From the NCBI GenBank assembly GCA_008704415.1, contig VXIS01000411.1, positions 1-36,502 on the forward strand: a DNA stretch of 36,502 bases, in the 5' to 3' direction. The notes beneath the pieces were generated by a model that was not told where the DNA came from, did no database searches, and saw only the letters and a program-made list of their open reading frames with translations. Source of the DNA: Sphaerosporella brunnea (Eukaryota > Ascomycota > Pezizomycetes > Pezizales > Pyronemataceae). A program made the translations under genes and the position numbers. Below, in pieces: positions 15,987 to 26,796 of the stretch (within the stretch, counting starts at the first letter, position 1; each line of letters begins with the position of its first letter).

Positions 15987-18683
15987 CTAAACCCTAAATG
16001 CACGCGGTACCATAGCAACCATGGCTTTGAAGAACCCGCCGCTCTTTTTGGTCTCCGGGCCCGCCAGATCGATCTTCCTGACTTCTACCTCCGGCTGCTG
16101 TTCCTTGCCCCACACTTGCACCCTATCACCAACCTGAATCACAGGTACACCGCTCTCGCTGCCCTCCATAGGCAAGTGAGCGGCATGCTGCCCAAAGAAA
16201 ATTTTGCCGTCGACTCGCCTCGTTTTTGTCAGTGTTACAAACGGCTCTTCGTTCTTTTCGGCGGTATCTTGGTCGATGCAGACCATGTGACAGCGCCGAC
16301 ACGGCCCCAGCAACTATGCGGTTGCCAGTCAGCGATGATCCAGAACCTCGCGGTTGATGGCCCAACATACCTCAAAGAATTCCTTGCCTATCTTGACAAA
16401 GCTCCATCCATCTTCCGCATAGGGAATCTTAACCTTTGTTTCATCTGTGTCTTTGAGAACAATATTCGCCCTGAAAACGTCCGGCTTTGCCTGCTTTCCA
16501 CCGGTGGCTTCGATTTCTTCGTTGAGCTTGTTCACACTGCTTCGGTTGACAATTAGGATAGGGCTCTCATTGCTGAGCAAAATTTTCGGCTCCTTGGATT
16601 TCCTGATGCGTTGGAAGCCCTTTTTTGACGAGGTTGCAAGATGTGGTTTGAAGTTCCGACTGCTCTCCGCTGGGAGACGCGCTAATGTGCAGGGGACTCC
16701 GACTGCGGAGGAAAAAAATTCAACGACGTCGGGAGCGCTGTATGTCAAGGCCATAATTTTATCACCACAGACACGGGAGGCACATGCCTTCAAATTTTGA
16801 AGGGCCGAAGGCGTTGCATGAAGTGGAATCCGTAGGGACGGAGTGTGAGGCGAGTCGTGAACACGGACTGTCAATATCCCTGTCTCGAGGTTCACCTCGG
16901 GACGCAACATCGCCATCCTATTGTACCTGCACAAAACTCAGCGTGGGGCGGGACATAACCTAATACAGGGACATACGCTTTCTGGCTCAGTGCAGCCCCG
17001 GTCCCAAGATGAATCAGGCACCATTCACGGTCCCAAGCAAGACCATGCGGTCTAATCTCCCATGGAATACCAGCTGGGATCTTGAAGCCACTGCAAGATT
17101 TGATAGGATCTAGGCCGAGTTAGCAGAAACTCTAATTGCCGTGCTCCTTGAAAAAGGAAGGAACACTTACAGATGGTCAAGCTTTCAACTATAGACTCGG
17201 TTTGTGCGTGGCTAGCCTTCTCAGGGTCAATGCGAACGGCGTCTTTATCGACGTAGAAGTCCTCAACGAATTTGACGAACGTCAACACGTCATCCACAGT
17301 ACTCATAGCTCCCATGGAGATTCGAATGGCTCCAGTAGGCTTTCCGTTCATGATGTCGTGGTCGTCGGAACATACATGGCCAGCGGCATAGTTCTGTTCA
17401 ATCTCCCAGGGCTTGAGGCCAACATGTGCATCCATACCTCCAGGATTACACATGCCGCCAACGCGGATGTGTATATTCTTCACCGTGGCCAGTTTCTCAA
17501 CTTCGGCGTAACCAACCCACGAGCCATCGGCTTTCTGCATGTTAAAAGCCACAGTTGGACCCTGAGTTGTGGGATCACTGTAGTCCTGGCCACCGTATAG
17601 TTTGCAGACACTCCGTCCATTACCGTGTTTTAGACTTGACAGCATGTCGCGAGCGAGCTTTGCGAGTGATAGGGCATGTTTCGAAGTTGTGGCTGGGGAT
17701 CCATATAATCGCTCGTGCGCTGTCATCATGGCTCCAAGCGCGACAATTGAATGAAACGGAATCGTCCCATCCTCCAGGAAGTCGTGAGGGACCTCCTGTT
17801 TCCGAGCGACAAACTTGCTGCCGATTGTGAGAGCATCGACGGTACCGCCACCGAAATATTTCCGCCTAGCCAGAATGCTATTCGAATCCTTCCGCACGAT
17901 GAGCGCACCAAGGTCCGGCAAGCCGAATATCTTGTAGAAGCTCAGCACGGTAAAGTCAGGTGCAGTTGCGGCATCGCTGAGGTCCAGCGGTGACGTCATG
18001 AGGAGGGCGGCGGCATCGAAGAGTGAGTAGTAATTGGGATACGCGGCGCGCAGTTTCCCTGCCCAAGAAACTGGGTGACGGCGTCCCGTGAGGTTTGACT
18101 GGCCTGGCCATGCGAACAGCCCGATATCGGGTTCAGCTGAGCGCCCTTCCAGCCACTGTTCCACCTGCGCTTCCGACACAAAGCACTGAGTGGTGGTTGA
18201 GAGTTCTCGGACACCAATCAAGCTTGTATGGGCGTCTCCGTGGTACTTGTATCTGAAGCCGGCTTTAAGCGCGGAAAAGCCTTCCAGGACGAGCTTGATA
18301 CCTGCGGTGGCGTTTGCACAGAACACGACATCGAACTTCTCCGGATCCGCGTTGAAGTATTTTAGGACTCGTAACCGGACGTCTTCCGTTCTCTTTGTTG
18401 ACAGCTGAGAGGAAGCTGACATGGAATGTGGATTGCCAAACAAATTTGCACAGAGGTCGGCAGCGAAGGACTCCACGCCGGATTTGGGATACAAGGTGGC
18501 ACCGCCGTGGTCTAAGTATGTGCAGCCTGAGAGCTATGAGTCAACTAGGTGTTCAAGTGCGGGCCACTGTCAAAGGAAGCTACCTGTGAGCTGAGGATAT
18601 TCAGCACTCCGATCCCGTTCGACATTGAGATTGTAGCCGTTGGCCAGTACGGCGGCAAGGGCAGATTTTCGACGGGGATCCAT
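15987..18683 (-). CDS. hxB: Molybdenum cofactor sulfurase (NifS-like plus MOSC domains)
   Basis: Five exons: 18683-18584, 18526-17171, 17109-16977, 16926-16371, 16313-15987; introns of 57, 61, 50 and 57 nt with GT-AG ends. The spliced length is 2472 nt, 823 residues, the usual size for fungal Moco sulfurases. It transfers sulfur from cysteine to the molybdenum cofactor of xanthine dehydrogenase and similar hydroxylases, in the cytosol. Class V aminotransferase domain: Y-L-D-H-G-G-A-T near 37-44, PLP lysine in S-F-Y-K-I-F-G at about Lys232, sulfur-carrying cysteine in R-V-G-G-M-C-N-P-G-G at about Cys393. C-terminal MOSC part: Y-P-I-K-S-C, G-L-A-W-D-R-E-W, F-R-A-N-I-V-L, G-P-C-R-R-C-H-M-V, F-G-Q-H. 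Exon joins restore each of these motifs exactly. No lesion was seen, so it is probably functional. Confidence 0.93.
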
Positions 18684-20759
18684 TGTGAGGAGGTGAGAGG
18701 ATGGAGAGGGAAGATTTTCAAGTGGGTGGGGTGGGGGGGGGGGGTGGAAATATGGAAGCGGGAGCCCGCAGTGAACGAGATACCCGCGGTCTTTATACTA
18801 AAACAAAGAGAGAGCCACAGCTACAGCAGACAGAAGCTCAAGGAGGGGTTGTGGATTTGGGGGGCGGTGAGAGCTCCGGCGCTGCGTTCGCTGGCTTCGT
18901 TGATTAGTTGGGGATAGCATCCGAACTGCAGGTTATGCTCACGCATTGCTAGGTGACTAAGTTGTGGGTGAGATTTTAGAGTAGGTCGTCCGGACCGGTG
19001 GAGTGCTAGGTAGTATGGATGTAGTGATTGCTCTTGGGATGAAGGGGCAGACGCAGCTGTAGGTTTGACATAGACCACACATGCGGGCGGGAAGCATGTG
19101 GGGAGCGCCAGGGTCGAGCGATTAACATCTCCGCCACTATGGGTGCGGGGGTCACTGGCAGCGGGTTCGCTTGGAGCCGGGGATGGCGGCAGTGCGGATT
19201 GGGTGAGTGGATTTCTTGCTCCCGGGCATGTGCAAGCAGCATGTAGGTGCCAGGTAAGCAAGCAAGTACCTGCCACACAATGCACACAGTACGCACATGC
19301 TTCTTAGCTGCTTCCTGCTCGTGCATCTACGTGCCTAGCATGGAGTATGCCCATTGGGCGGAGGCAGCGAGATGGCTATCATCAGGCAAGCGGTTTGCCC
19401 AACGAATCGGCAGCAGGTGCTCTGCCTGGTGGCTCTCGTGGCCTGTCCGAAGCCGAAAGTCAGCCAGGAGGAACCCGCGCAGGACGACATCGTGGTACAA
19501 TCTTCAATCTTCTTCTACTTTCACAATCTTCTATTTCACAATCTTCTGTTTCTACAATCTTCTGTTCTTCTATTTTCTGCGGCAGATAGAGCAGATACTC
19601 TACTCGCGCAATATGCATTGTTGGTAGAATGAGTACATATTCGACGTGCGAGATAAATCGCTTTGACATTGGCATGCACGCACACCAGCGGCAACGACGG
19701 GCAAACCACAACCCGTGATCCTCCGTCTCAAACGAACATCACGATCCGATCCCTCTCCCTCTCCCTCCCCACACTTGTATGCACGCTCCACGCACTCCTC
19801 CTCGTTCAGTTCGTCTCAACGAATCACATGCCACTGGTCGACGTGTTGCTCAGCCGTCCTGATGCCTAGTAGATTCCTCATGCGATGGAAGAAGCCTTGA
19901 GCAGGCGGAAGCGACAATGTAGGTATGTATGTACTTAGTCACACCCTTCCACATCCATAGCAACGTGCATGCTAAGCACTTGCCTACTGTAGGCCGCGGC
20001 ATGGTATGAGACCAGATTCGAGTCACATACGGACAATTGGCTGTACAGCATATGCGCAGATACCAGCAGAGGTCAGGCAGCACAAGTTATCCGATCGTGC
20101 AAGGAGATGCATCATGTTGGGACCGCCAATATCATCGCTGTGCATACTTCGGTATCTGGTACCTATCCGTCCGATCGGCAAATTTGCAGACCCGCAAAGC
20201 TCAACCACCACGTGGACCGCGGGTATGGTTCTCGGGATCAATTGGACGGTGCAATTCGCCTTCACTTTTCTGCCGGATCGTGGGATTGTTAGCGCGTGTA
20301 TATATTTGTAGAGCGGAGTGGAGTAGAGCTTTGTGTATAGTTACATAAGTACCTACATGTACTCGAGTACATGTATTGTACTAGTACATCATGTAGAGGG
20401 TGTACTTGTGGTTAGTGGCCCCAAAAGCGCCTCTCTCGAACCATCCTTGTGCGACGTGCTACCCGCGTGTCACAAACGCAGAAAAAAAATTGTGTTGGCA
20501 GAAATTTCTGAACCCAGCAATACGAACACTGGAAAAACTCACACTCACTCACTCCTTCTGTCTCTCTAACCCGCCAAACTACCCCGACACATTTCAGCCC
20601 TGCCTACGGGCCGCATTCGCGTCAGAGTCAATCGTTCACTCCCCCTCTCCACTTGTGTTCAGCTCCCTTCCTAACCGGCAGGCATTGCAAACCCCGCTGC
20701 AGTCGCCGCTGCCACGACAACACATTGGACACTCACAAAAAAAGAATCACGGACAAAGC
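18684..20759. promoter_or_regulatory. Shared upstream region of hxB and the SMAP-domain gene
   Basis: About 2.1 kb without a credible gene. Near hxB: a G-run at 18731-18745 and a TATA-like AGTATAAAGAC on the minus strand at about 18789-18800. 19499-19577 holds a CAATCTTCT-type imperfect repeat. 20354-20375 is a perfect 22-bp palindrome. A CT-rich tract at about 20540-20660 lies before the plus-strand gene, typical of fungal promoters. Open frames here lack splice or homology support. Confidence 0.5.
20354..20375. repeat. Perfect 22-bp palindrome in the intergenic region
   Basis: TACATGTACTCGAGTACATG plus TA reads the same on both strands, centred on CTCGAG, about 390 bp before the SMAP-domain gene start. 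It sits in a longer run of GTAC/ACATG words (20341-20405). It could be a dimeric regulator site or chance within a low-complexity run. Confidence 0.55.
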
Positions 20760-22237
20760 ATGGACGATTCCTTCCCAATCAATCCAGCCCGCATGGCGCT
20801 GATGCAAGCAGAAACCCCAGACCGGCCTGCGCCCACGAATTCTGGTGGCTGGAACAGGCGAGGGGGGGCTGCGCGAGGAGGAGGTCGAGGGGGTGGAACT
20901 GGAGGTCGAGCGGCCTCCGGAGGAGGAGGAGGAGGAGGAGGTCGCTGGAATCACGGCGGCTGGAGGGCGAGTGGGGGCGCCAGCGGCGAGAACAGGATGG
21001 CGCTGGGCAAGGTGCGTGACTTTGGGAATCGATCAGTCGAAGATGCGCCAGAACCCGAACCTGCACCGGCAGTTTCGACGCAGCTCGCTACAAATGGTGC
21101 GCAGAAGAGGAAGCGCGATGAGGATGACGAGACTCCCTCCGTTGTGGTTCGTCGCTCCCGATTCGTCCTGTGTCTCCCCCAGTTTTTGACGTGTCCGTAC
21201 AGAAGTGCCTCAATAACGAGCCGGCACCCGCAGCTCGCAGCAGCGAGTCAGACAAGAAGCGTCGTGTATCCGAACACAGCAAAGTGGGGCTGTCAGATTT
21301 AACGGATAAGTACGACAAGGCAGATAAGAACGACAAGAAGGACAAGAAGCAAAAGAAGCAAAAGGATAAGGAAGACAAGGAGGAAAAGAAAAGCAAGAGA
21401 TCGAAGAAGAAATCCAAGTCCCAATGCTCTGACGACACTGAAACCGTCGGTGGTACTTCAGCAGTGGAGACCCAGCTGTCAAAGGAGGAGAGGAAAGCCG
21501 TGCGGGCCGCAGGGAAAGCTGCCAAGAAGGCCTCGAAGGAGAGTGCCGCTGATTCTGAACAGGCGACCGAGAAAAAAGAAAAGAAGTCCGCGAAGGAAGA
21601 GAAGCGCGCTAAGGAGAAGCGCAAGAGCGACCAATCAGAGGATCTGGACTCGGATCGGAAGTCCAGTACGGACGACAGCAAGAAGTCCAGCGACTCCAGC
21701 ACGAATAAGGAGGACAATGACAAGAAAGACAAGAAAGGCAAGAAAGGCAAGAAAGACAAGAAAGACAAGAAAAGCAAGGACAAGACCAAACGTTCCGAAC
21801 AGGACCCGGATGATACTGAGGTCAGCTTTAGTTCTACGGGTTCTAGCAATTCACATCTGATGAACTTGCAGGAAGCTCCCTCCGCCAAAAAGCTAAAGTC
21901 TAGTAAATATACAGACGGCCCTGAATCCACTCAAGACTCAAAGAAAACAGAGGTTAGCAAAAAAAAAAAGATTCCCCGAGCCGCTGCCAATTTCTGATAT
22001 CCTATCTAGACTGCTGCAGCAGCGAAATGGAATGCGGCAGAACTAGCTGGAGGTGACGCCAGGCAGTCCAAGTTCATGCGACTATTAGGCGCCGGCAAGC
22101 TCGCCGCCGCGCCCCTTAAGCCGAACGATGCCGGATCCTCCATCAAAGTCCGTGAGCGGGAGCTGGAGAAACAGTTCAATGCAGGTCTCAAAATGGCGCA
22201 CGAGCCGAATTCCAAACGACGTGGTTTGGGAGCGTGA
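20760..22237 (+). CDS. RGG- and lysine-rich nuclear protein with C-terminal SMAP domain
   Basis: Proposed exons 20760-21146, 21203-21952, 22010-22237 (454 residues). Intron 2 (57 nt, GTTAGC...CTATCTAG) is well supported: it bypasses TGA at 21995 and joins to A-A-K-W-N-A-A-E-L. Intron 1 (about 56 nt, GTTCGT...GTACAG, branch TTGAC) is needed to change frame; its donor could shift by 3 or 6 nt. N-terminus: M-D-D-S-F-P-I-N-P-A-R-M-A-L, then an RGG/glycine tract, K-R-K-R-D, a long K-K-D-K-K tract, and a terminal block L-A-G-G-D-A-R-Q-S-K-F-M-R-L-L-G-A that matches the small acidic protein-like (SMAP) domain. RGG and KKD/E tracts suggest a nucleolar or RNA-binding role. The function is not known. 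Convergent with the RAMP4-like gene. Confidence 0.75.
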
Positions 22238-22508
22238 TTGGCGGGAAAAGCAAGAGAATGTGAAAGGTTTCAATAAGGCGCACGTTTGAAAAAAAAAAAA
22301 AAAAAGTTGTTTACCGCTGCAATATAAACGCCCTCAATGTGATAGGTAGATGAAGCAAAACAAGAAATGGCAAAAAGACACGATCCGTAGGTAATTCTAT
22401 TGTGGTCACCATCTACCGCAGTCCTCCGCGCGCATGCGGCCCATCTGACTTGAACCTGGTAGAGCCGACGCGGACTGCACAGGTTCCTTCCCGGGTGCGT
22501 ATGTCGGC
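22238..22508. other. Convergent intergenic region
   Basis: 271 bases between the two stop codons. An A17 run at about 22289-22305 follows an AATAAG word and may reflect the 3' end of the plus-strand gene. Nothing else was recognised. Confidence 0.4.
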
Positions 22509-22980
22509 TCATGCCAATCGAGACCAAATCAAACGGACGAACTCGAGGAGCAGGCCGCCGAGGACGGCGAACACAATGAGTTCTGTTCAAACCCAATTTG
22601 TTAGCTCGTGCTTGCTTATCTGCATCTCTGCCTCCGCCTTGCAGTCTGACACGCCTAAGACAATACGGCAGGTTTTTTTCTGGGGGGTGGGTGATGGGGG
22701 GAGCGGTGGGATCGGTGGGAGATACTCACTCAACCAGATACCGGGTATCTTTGTCTTTGCCGATTTATCGTTCCTCTTAATTGCGCTCTCAGGCTTGCCC
22801 ATCTTTTTCTCTTGCGATTTGGCGAACTTCTCGTTCGCCTTGCGCTGGTGGAGTGTTTGTACCTGAACGGAACTAGTTTCAGCGATCGATTGCGCTCTCG
22901 AGCCTTTGGAGGAAGCGGAAGGGGAGAAGGGGGCACGATCCGCGGCGGAGCGGAGCTCTTTTTCGCATGGGACTGACCAT
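22509..22980 (-). CDS. RAMP4/SERP-like tail-anchored ER protein
   Basis: Proposed exons: 22980-22978 (the ATG alone), 22862-22730 and 22582-22509; introns 22863-22977 (115 nt, GTCAGT...GTTCAG) and 22583-22729 (147 nt, GTGAGT...GAACAG). The product is 69 residues: Q-R-K-A-N-E-K-F-A-K, K-M-G-K-P, K-T-K-I-P-G-I-W-L, then a hydrophobic segment L-I-V-F-A-V-L-G-G-L-L-L-E-F, the full RAMP4 plan. The family (yeast Ysy6) associates with the Sec61 translocon and ribosomes and stabilises ER proteins under stress; it inserts by its C-terminal anchor. Exons 2-3 are secure; the ATG-only first exon is inferred from the conserved N-terminus having no nearer start. A MULE lies about 190 bp upstream. Confidence 0.82.
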
Positions 22981-23363
22981 TGTAGATGGGACTAGGTATG
23001 CGGGCGCGGGACGCAATGGGGTATGCTTTTGGGAGAATATCGGGGTGGAGAGGGGGGAGAGGCTTGCGAGTAACAGGTAGTAATAGCTAATTCAGGAGAT
23101 GTCGTTGTCGATGGCTACACACATCTGATGGGGGCGGGTTGAGGTGCAATTTGCAAGTGGACACGGTTGTGTCAAAGCGGGATACTCTCGAGCGTTGGGG
23201 CAGGGGGGTAGCGACTACACCATATACAGTATACAAAGGAGCCACCGTGGCGCACGCTTTTTAATTAAATAAAACTGCGCATTACTAAGATGCGGCGACT
23301 TGATGGGGCCGGGCCGCCTTGTTGTTCTCTTGCATCACCCACAGACCGCGCCGCACCACATCG

Positions 23364-23410
23364 CTGCGCAACATCGCCGCGCAACATCGCCGCGCAACAT
23401 TGCCGCGCCG
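23364..23410. repeat. 14-bp tandem repeat in MULE 3' region
   Basis: GCGCAACATCGCC-type units repeat three times with one change. Confidence 0.7.
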
Positions 23411-23577
23411 CATATTTATCTGCTGAGTTGTTTCCCCTTACCACTCCAGTTGCTGAACTGGGGATCCCCTGAACTGATGCTGATATGTTTGTTTAGTAGA
23501 GTAGGGACGCGTTCTTTCGTTCCCACCCCTATGTCCACTTGCGACCGACGACTGCACGCGCCTCTAGCTGGAGTTCT

Positions 23578-23860
23578 CCACGGTTGCGCGAGAGTTTACG
23601 GTTGCGCGAGAGTTTACGGTTGCGCGAGAGTTTACGGTTGCGCGAGAGTTTACGGTTGCGCGAGAGCCACGGTTGCGCGAGGGTTTGCGCCAGGTCACAG
23701 TTGCTCGAGAGCCACGGTTGCGCGAGGGTTCACGCGAAGTCACGGTTGTGCGAGAGCCACGGTTGCGCGAGGGTTTGTGCCAGGTCACAGTTGCTCGAGA
23801 GCCACGGTTGCGCGAGGGTTCACGCGAAGTCACGGTTGTGCGAGAGCCACGGTTGCGCGA
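23578..23860. repeat. MULE minisatellite: 18-bp units then 90-bp higher-order units
   Basis: Five copies of CGGTTGCGCGAGAGTTTA spaced 18 bp (starts 23581, 23599, 23617, 23635, 23653), followed by two copies of a 90-bp composite in which GGTTGCGCGAGGGTT alternates with AGGTCACAGTTGCTCGAG and AAGTCACGGTTGTGCGAG. The unit length divisible by three keeps several frames open on both strands; these are not genes. Confidence 0.9.
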
Positions 23861-23917
23861 CGCCCGGCGTACAGAATCTATCATCTAGAAACAATAAAAC
23901 ATCGCATCTATTCACAT

Positions 23918-26182
23918 CTATAGCTCCCATGGCCTGTTTCTCTCTACAATTTCCTCCGGCTCAACGTTCAAGAGCAGCGAGGCAACCGTAACTCGTACAT
24001 GACCAACCCACTCACGCAAAACCTCTCGGCGTTTGTCCTCAGGCACCTGCCGCTCGTCTAAAATCTCATGCACTGCATACAATTGTTGATGGAGTCGCTC
24101 TTCAATCTCGCGCATCTCCAAAAGACTCTCCACCCGTCCGCCGTTGGGAATGGGAGGCTGCTCGGCAATATGGACCGCAGTGATGCTCTCGTAGACCTCC
24201 ATACCTCCTTCTTCAAACATGCTTACATAGTAATCCCATTTCTCCGGTGTGAGAACAGGTGTGACAGTGTTGAGATGGAATATATGACGGCAAGGAAGAA
24301 GGTAGCGACGAGCGAAAGAGCAGTAACAGGTGAGCTCTTCGTTAAATTCAGGAGTGTCTTTCCCCTCAGCGATGCGCTCTTCAACTGCCAACACTTCGGG
24401 GACCAGAAGCTTTTGAATGACGACTGGAAAGCGTGCAATGGCAGGGTGCTCGCCAGCACAGACCGACAGGACTTTGTTTGACGCGTGGGAAGCAGCCGTC
24501 ACAACGCGGTTGTCGACATCTCTTGCTTGATTCATGATATGCAGTACCATGCCATGAATTCCAAACAGCGCAACCTTTCCTTTAGTGAGGCTGGCTGCAG
24601 ATTTGAGCTTCCGGTGCCATGCCTCACATGGATTGGTCGTCGTGACCTGAAGAAGAAGCGGACTATGCTGTCAAGCGTACATCGCCCACTTCGCCTGCGT
24701 CTCCAGCCAGTGTGTTTCAACATAGGACCTCATGGCTTCAGGTGCTGCATTGACTGCTTGTCGACATAATTCCTCACATTTAATGCCAGTGAACGTAAAC
24801 ATTGCCTGTCGGAGTAGATCAAAAACACGTTTGCAGGCTGCTGAGAAAAATTTTCGCTGTAAAGTTCGCATTGAGTGGACGGTACACAGAAGATGCGCAA
24901 CCTCCTGCTCTCCTGCTGCAAGACCGCGAAACGTCTTTTTCACCGCAAGCTGCTCAATTGAGCTATCATCGGTGAGAACATAACGTGGTGTCCAGCAACA
25001 CCATGATTTGATAAACTCCATAGCTCTGCTCAGCGTCTCTGAATTTTCACGGTCCACCACACAATGCGCAGCAGGAATAAAAATTCCGTTCCCGTCACGC
25101 ACCAAAAAAGAGAACATATTATGCTTCCACTTGTTCATCTTGTGTGTAGAATCGAATTGCGTAAGGTATCCGCGTTGCTGTAATACTTGAAGTCGTTTGG
25201 GTTCGGCAAAAACTAACCCCCAACGTTGTTCTTTTTTGGCGTCAAGTACTTCAAACTCGGCGCTCAACCGGCCTTTTGAATTCCGTAGGGAGCGAGCCTC
25301 ATCGACGTCCTGCCTGAAGGAAATGCCGTGTAAAAGAGTCCGCTGGTCAGGACGTGATCCACGTTTGGCATTGCTGACATCATGCCTGCCAGTGGAAACA
25401 ACACGTCAGCGGTGATAAAATAAAACTATAGAAAAGAATTGTTACCTCTTCAGCGAAGCACCGCCAATAGCTTCTAGAGCTATTGATCCTTCAATTTTCC
25501 CACCGCCTTTCAACGCATGGAATATTTGAGCGGCTGTGTAGTCCTTATCGGCCTCCGCTTGGACAACGCGTTTAACTGCAGATGGTAAACCACACAGGCG
25601 AAACGTCTCCTCAAGATCGTGCGTGTGTTTGCTACCGTCTTTCCGTTCAAGGGTAACTGTAATCGGTTCCGTGAGGGTACGCGTCATTTTCATCCGAACT
25701 TGACATAGATCTTTGACGCGTGAAGTAGTGATGCGATTCTTCACCACCCTGCCTTCTTTCTCTGCAACGTTGGTTCCTGTCTTCTTGCTTTTACGCAGAC
25801 GGCACTCATAATGTTGTACCTCAACGGTACTGTTCTGTTGCAGTGTTTTTCCGCCGATTTTTGTCCACACTGCATCGGTCAGGGGCCAATACGTGTCGAA
25901 CTGCTCTACGCTCAACACAACTGGGTTTTCAAGATTAAAAAGAATTTCTTTGTAGTAGTCTGCTTGCTCAGGGACTGTGATCATATTGTTGGTGTTGGAC
26001 GTTTTGCGGTGCGGCGGGGATCTTTGAGGTCTTTGGGGTCTTCGGTGTTGGACGTTTTGCGGTGCGGCGGGGATCTTTGAGGTCTTTGGGGTCTTCGGTG
26101 TTGGACGTTTTGCGGTGCGGCGGGGATCTTTGAGGTCTTTGGGGTCTTCGGTGTTGATGGACAGACAACAGCGACCGCACAC
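23918..26182 (-). pseudogene. MULE transposase, one in-frame stop
   Basis: Exons 26182-25446 and 25385-23918; intron 25386-25445 (60 nt, GTAACA...TGGCAG) restores S-L-K-R-H-D-V-S. Spliced length 2205 nt, 734 residues; a start at 25984 (M-I-T-V-P-E-Q) is also possible because the first 60 residues are a translated 53-bp repeat. Domains: an N-terminal FAR1/FLYWCH-like region (H-Y-E-C-R-L-R-K); MULE catalytic domain with Q-F-D-S-T-H-K-M-N and L-T-D-D-S-S-I-E carrying the two acidic residues; T-T-N-P-C-E-A-W-H-R-K-L-K; and a SWIM zinc finger C-Y-C...C-R-H-I-F-H. The only break seen is TGA at 24671-24673, within M-Y-A-*-Q-H-S-P, probably CGA (Arg) to TGA. Very recently active or trans-mobilised. 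Confidence 0.88.
25994..26152. repeat. 53-bp tandem repeat, three copies, at the MULE transposase N-terminus
   Basis: Units begin GTTGGACGTTTTGCGGTGCG at 25994, 26047 and 26100 and look identical. 53 is not a multiple of three, so successive copies are read in successive frames, and all three minus-strand frames stay open (D-P-R-R-T-A-K-R, A-P-Q-N-V-Q-H, P-P-H-R-K-T-S). Confidence 0.9.
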
Positions 26183-26329
26183 ACACGATAAAATTAATTC
26201 AAGCCCGCGCCTTATTAATACGTGCTTTATTTAATTAAAAAGTGCGCGCCACAGATGGCTCCCTTGTATACTGTATATGGTGTAGTCGCTACCCTCCTGC
26301 CCCAACGCTCGAGAGTATCCCGTCAAAGC

Positions 26330-26671
26330 TACTTACTGCAAGGAGGTAACCTAGCTTCTTTTCATCTGAACACGCGATAGGTATTGGAATGCAACGCAAT
26401 GAGTAAGCGCAATGCCGATTCAATTCCTCACCGCTGGTTCATGTGTATGCGACATGTGTCCATTACGGTATGAGAATGGCTGGTTTGCAGTAGAGGGATT
26501 TCGCAGTTCTGAAAAAGTACGTTTGGGGGAGCTATGGCAACCGGTTAAATGCAGCTGTTCATTGTCAGTAACTGCGCTTGTTGCTCGTGGCAACCAAAAA
26601 AAAAAACTGCCCGAGTCTCTTGCTTCGTCGCATGTTCCATGTGAATGTCGCCACTCTATAGTATCTACATA
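26330..26671. other. Spacer between MULE and next MITE
   Basis: About 340 bases; no gene, RNA or repeat recognised. Confidence 0.4.
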
Positions 26672-26796
26672 CCGTATTATCCCGAAATTTCACTATACTG
26701 ACACGTACCGTTCAGCGGGCAGTGAAGCTGTGTGAGAGGCGGTCGGAAGCGACGTGCTTGGACAGTGCTCGACCGGTAGTGGTCAGTAAAACCTTA

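Larger units (their letters stand above)
23179..26321 (-). mobile_element. Mutator-like element (MULE), 3.14 kb, nearly intact
   Basis: Terminal inverted repeats of about 95-110 bp start GGGATACTCTCGAGCGTTGG at both ends (left 23179 to about 23275, right about 26222 to 26321) with few differences. Inside is a minus-strand transposase with MULE and SWIM domains. The 3' untranslated part (23290-23900) is mostly minisatellite. It inserted in the promoter side of the RAMP4-like gene. Confidence 0.92.
23171..26329. repeat. 8-bp target duplication of the MULE (GTCAAAGC)
   Basis: GTCAAAGC at 23171-23178 and 26322-26329 exactly bracket the inverted repeats. MULEs usually duplicate 8-10 bp, most often 9. 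Confidence 0.85.

Noticed and set aside
19980..20045. tRNA-like stretch (AGATTCGAGTC resembling a B box)
   Set aside because: No cloverleaf or matching A box could be drawn around it.
20400..20759. N-terminal extension of the SMAP-domain protein
   Set aside because: The frame is open upstream but looks like CT-rich 5' UTR; M-D-D-S-F-P-I-N-P at 20760 is a natural start.
21141..21181. 41-nt intron ending CCCCCAG in the SMAP-domain gene
   Set aside because: It would leave the downstream lysine-rich exon out of frame; the acceptor at 21202 keeps the frame.
23578..23860. CRISPR-like array
   Set aside because: Repeats are contiguous tandem units with no unique spacers, and this is a eukaryotic transposon.
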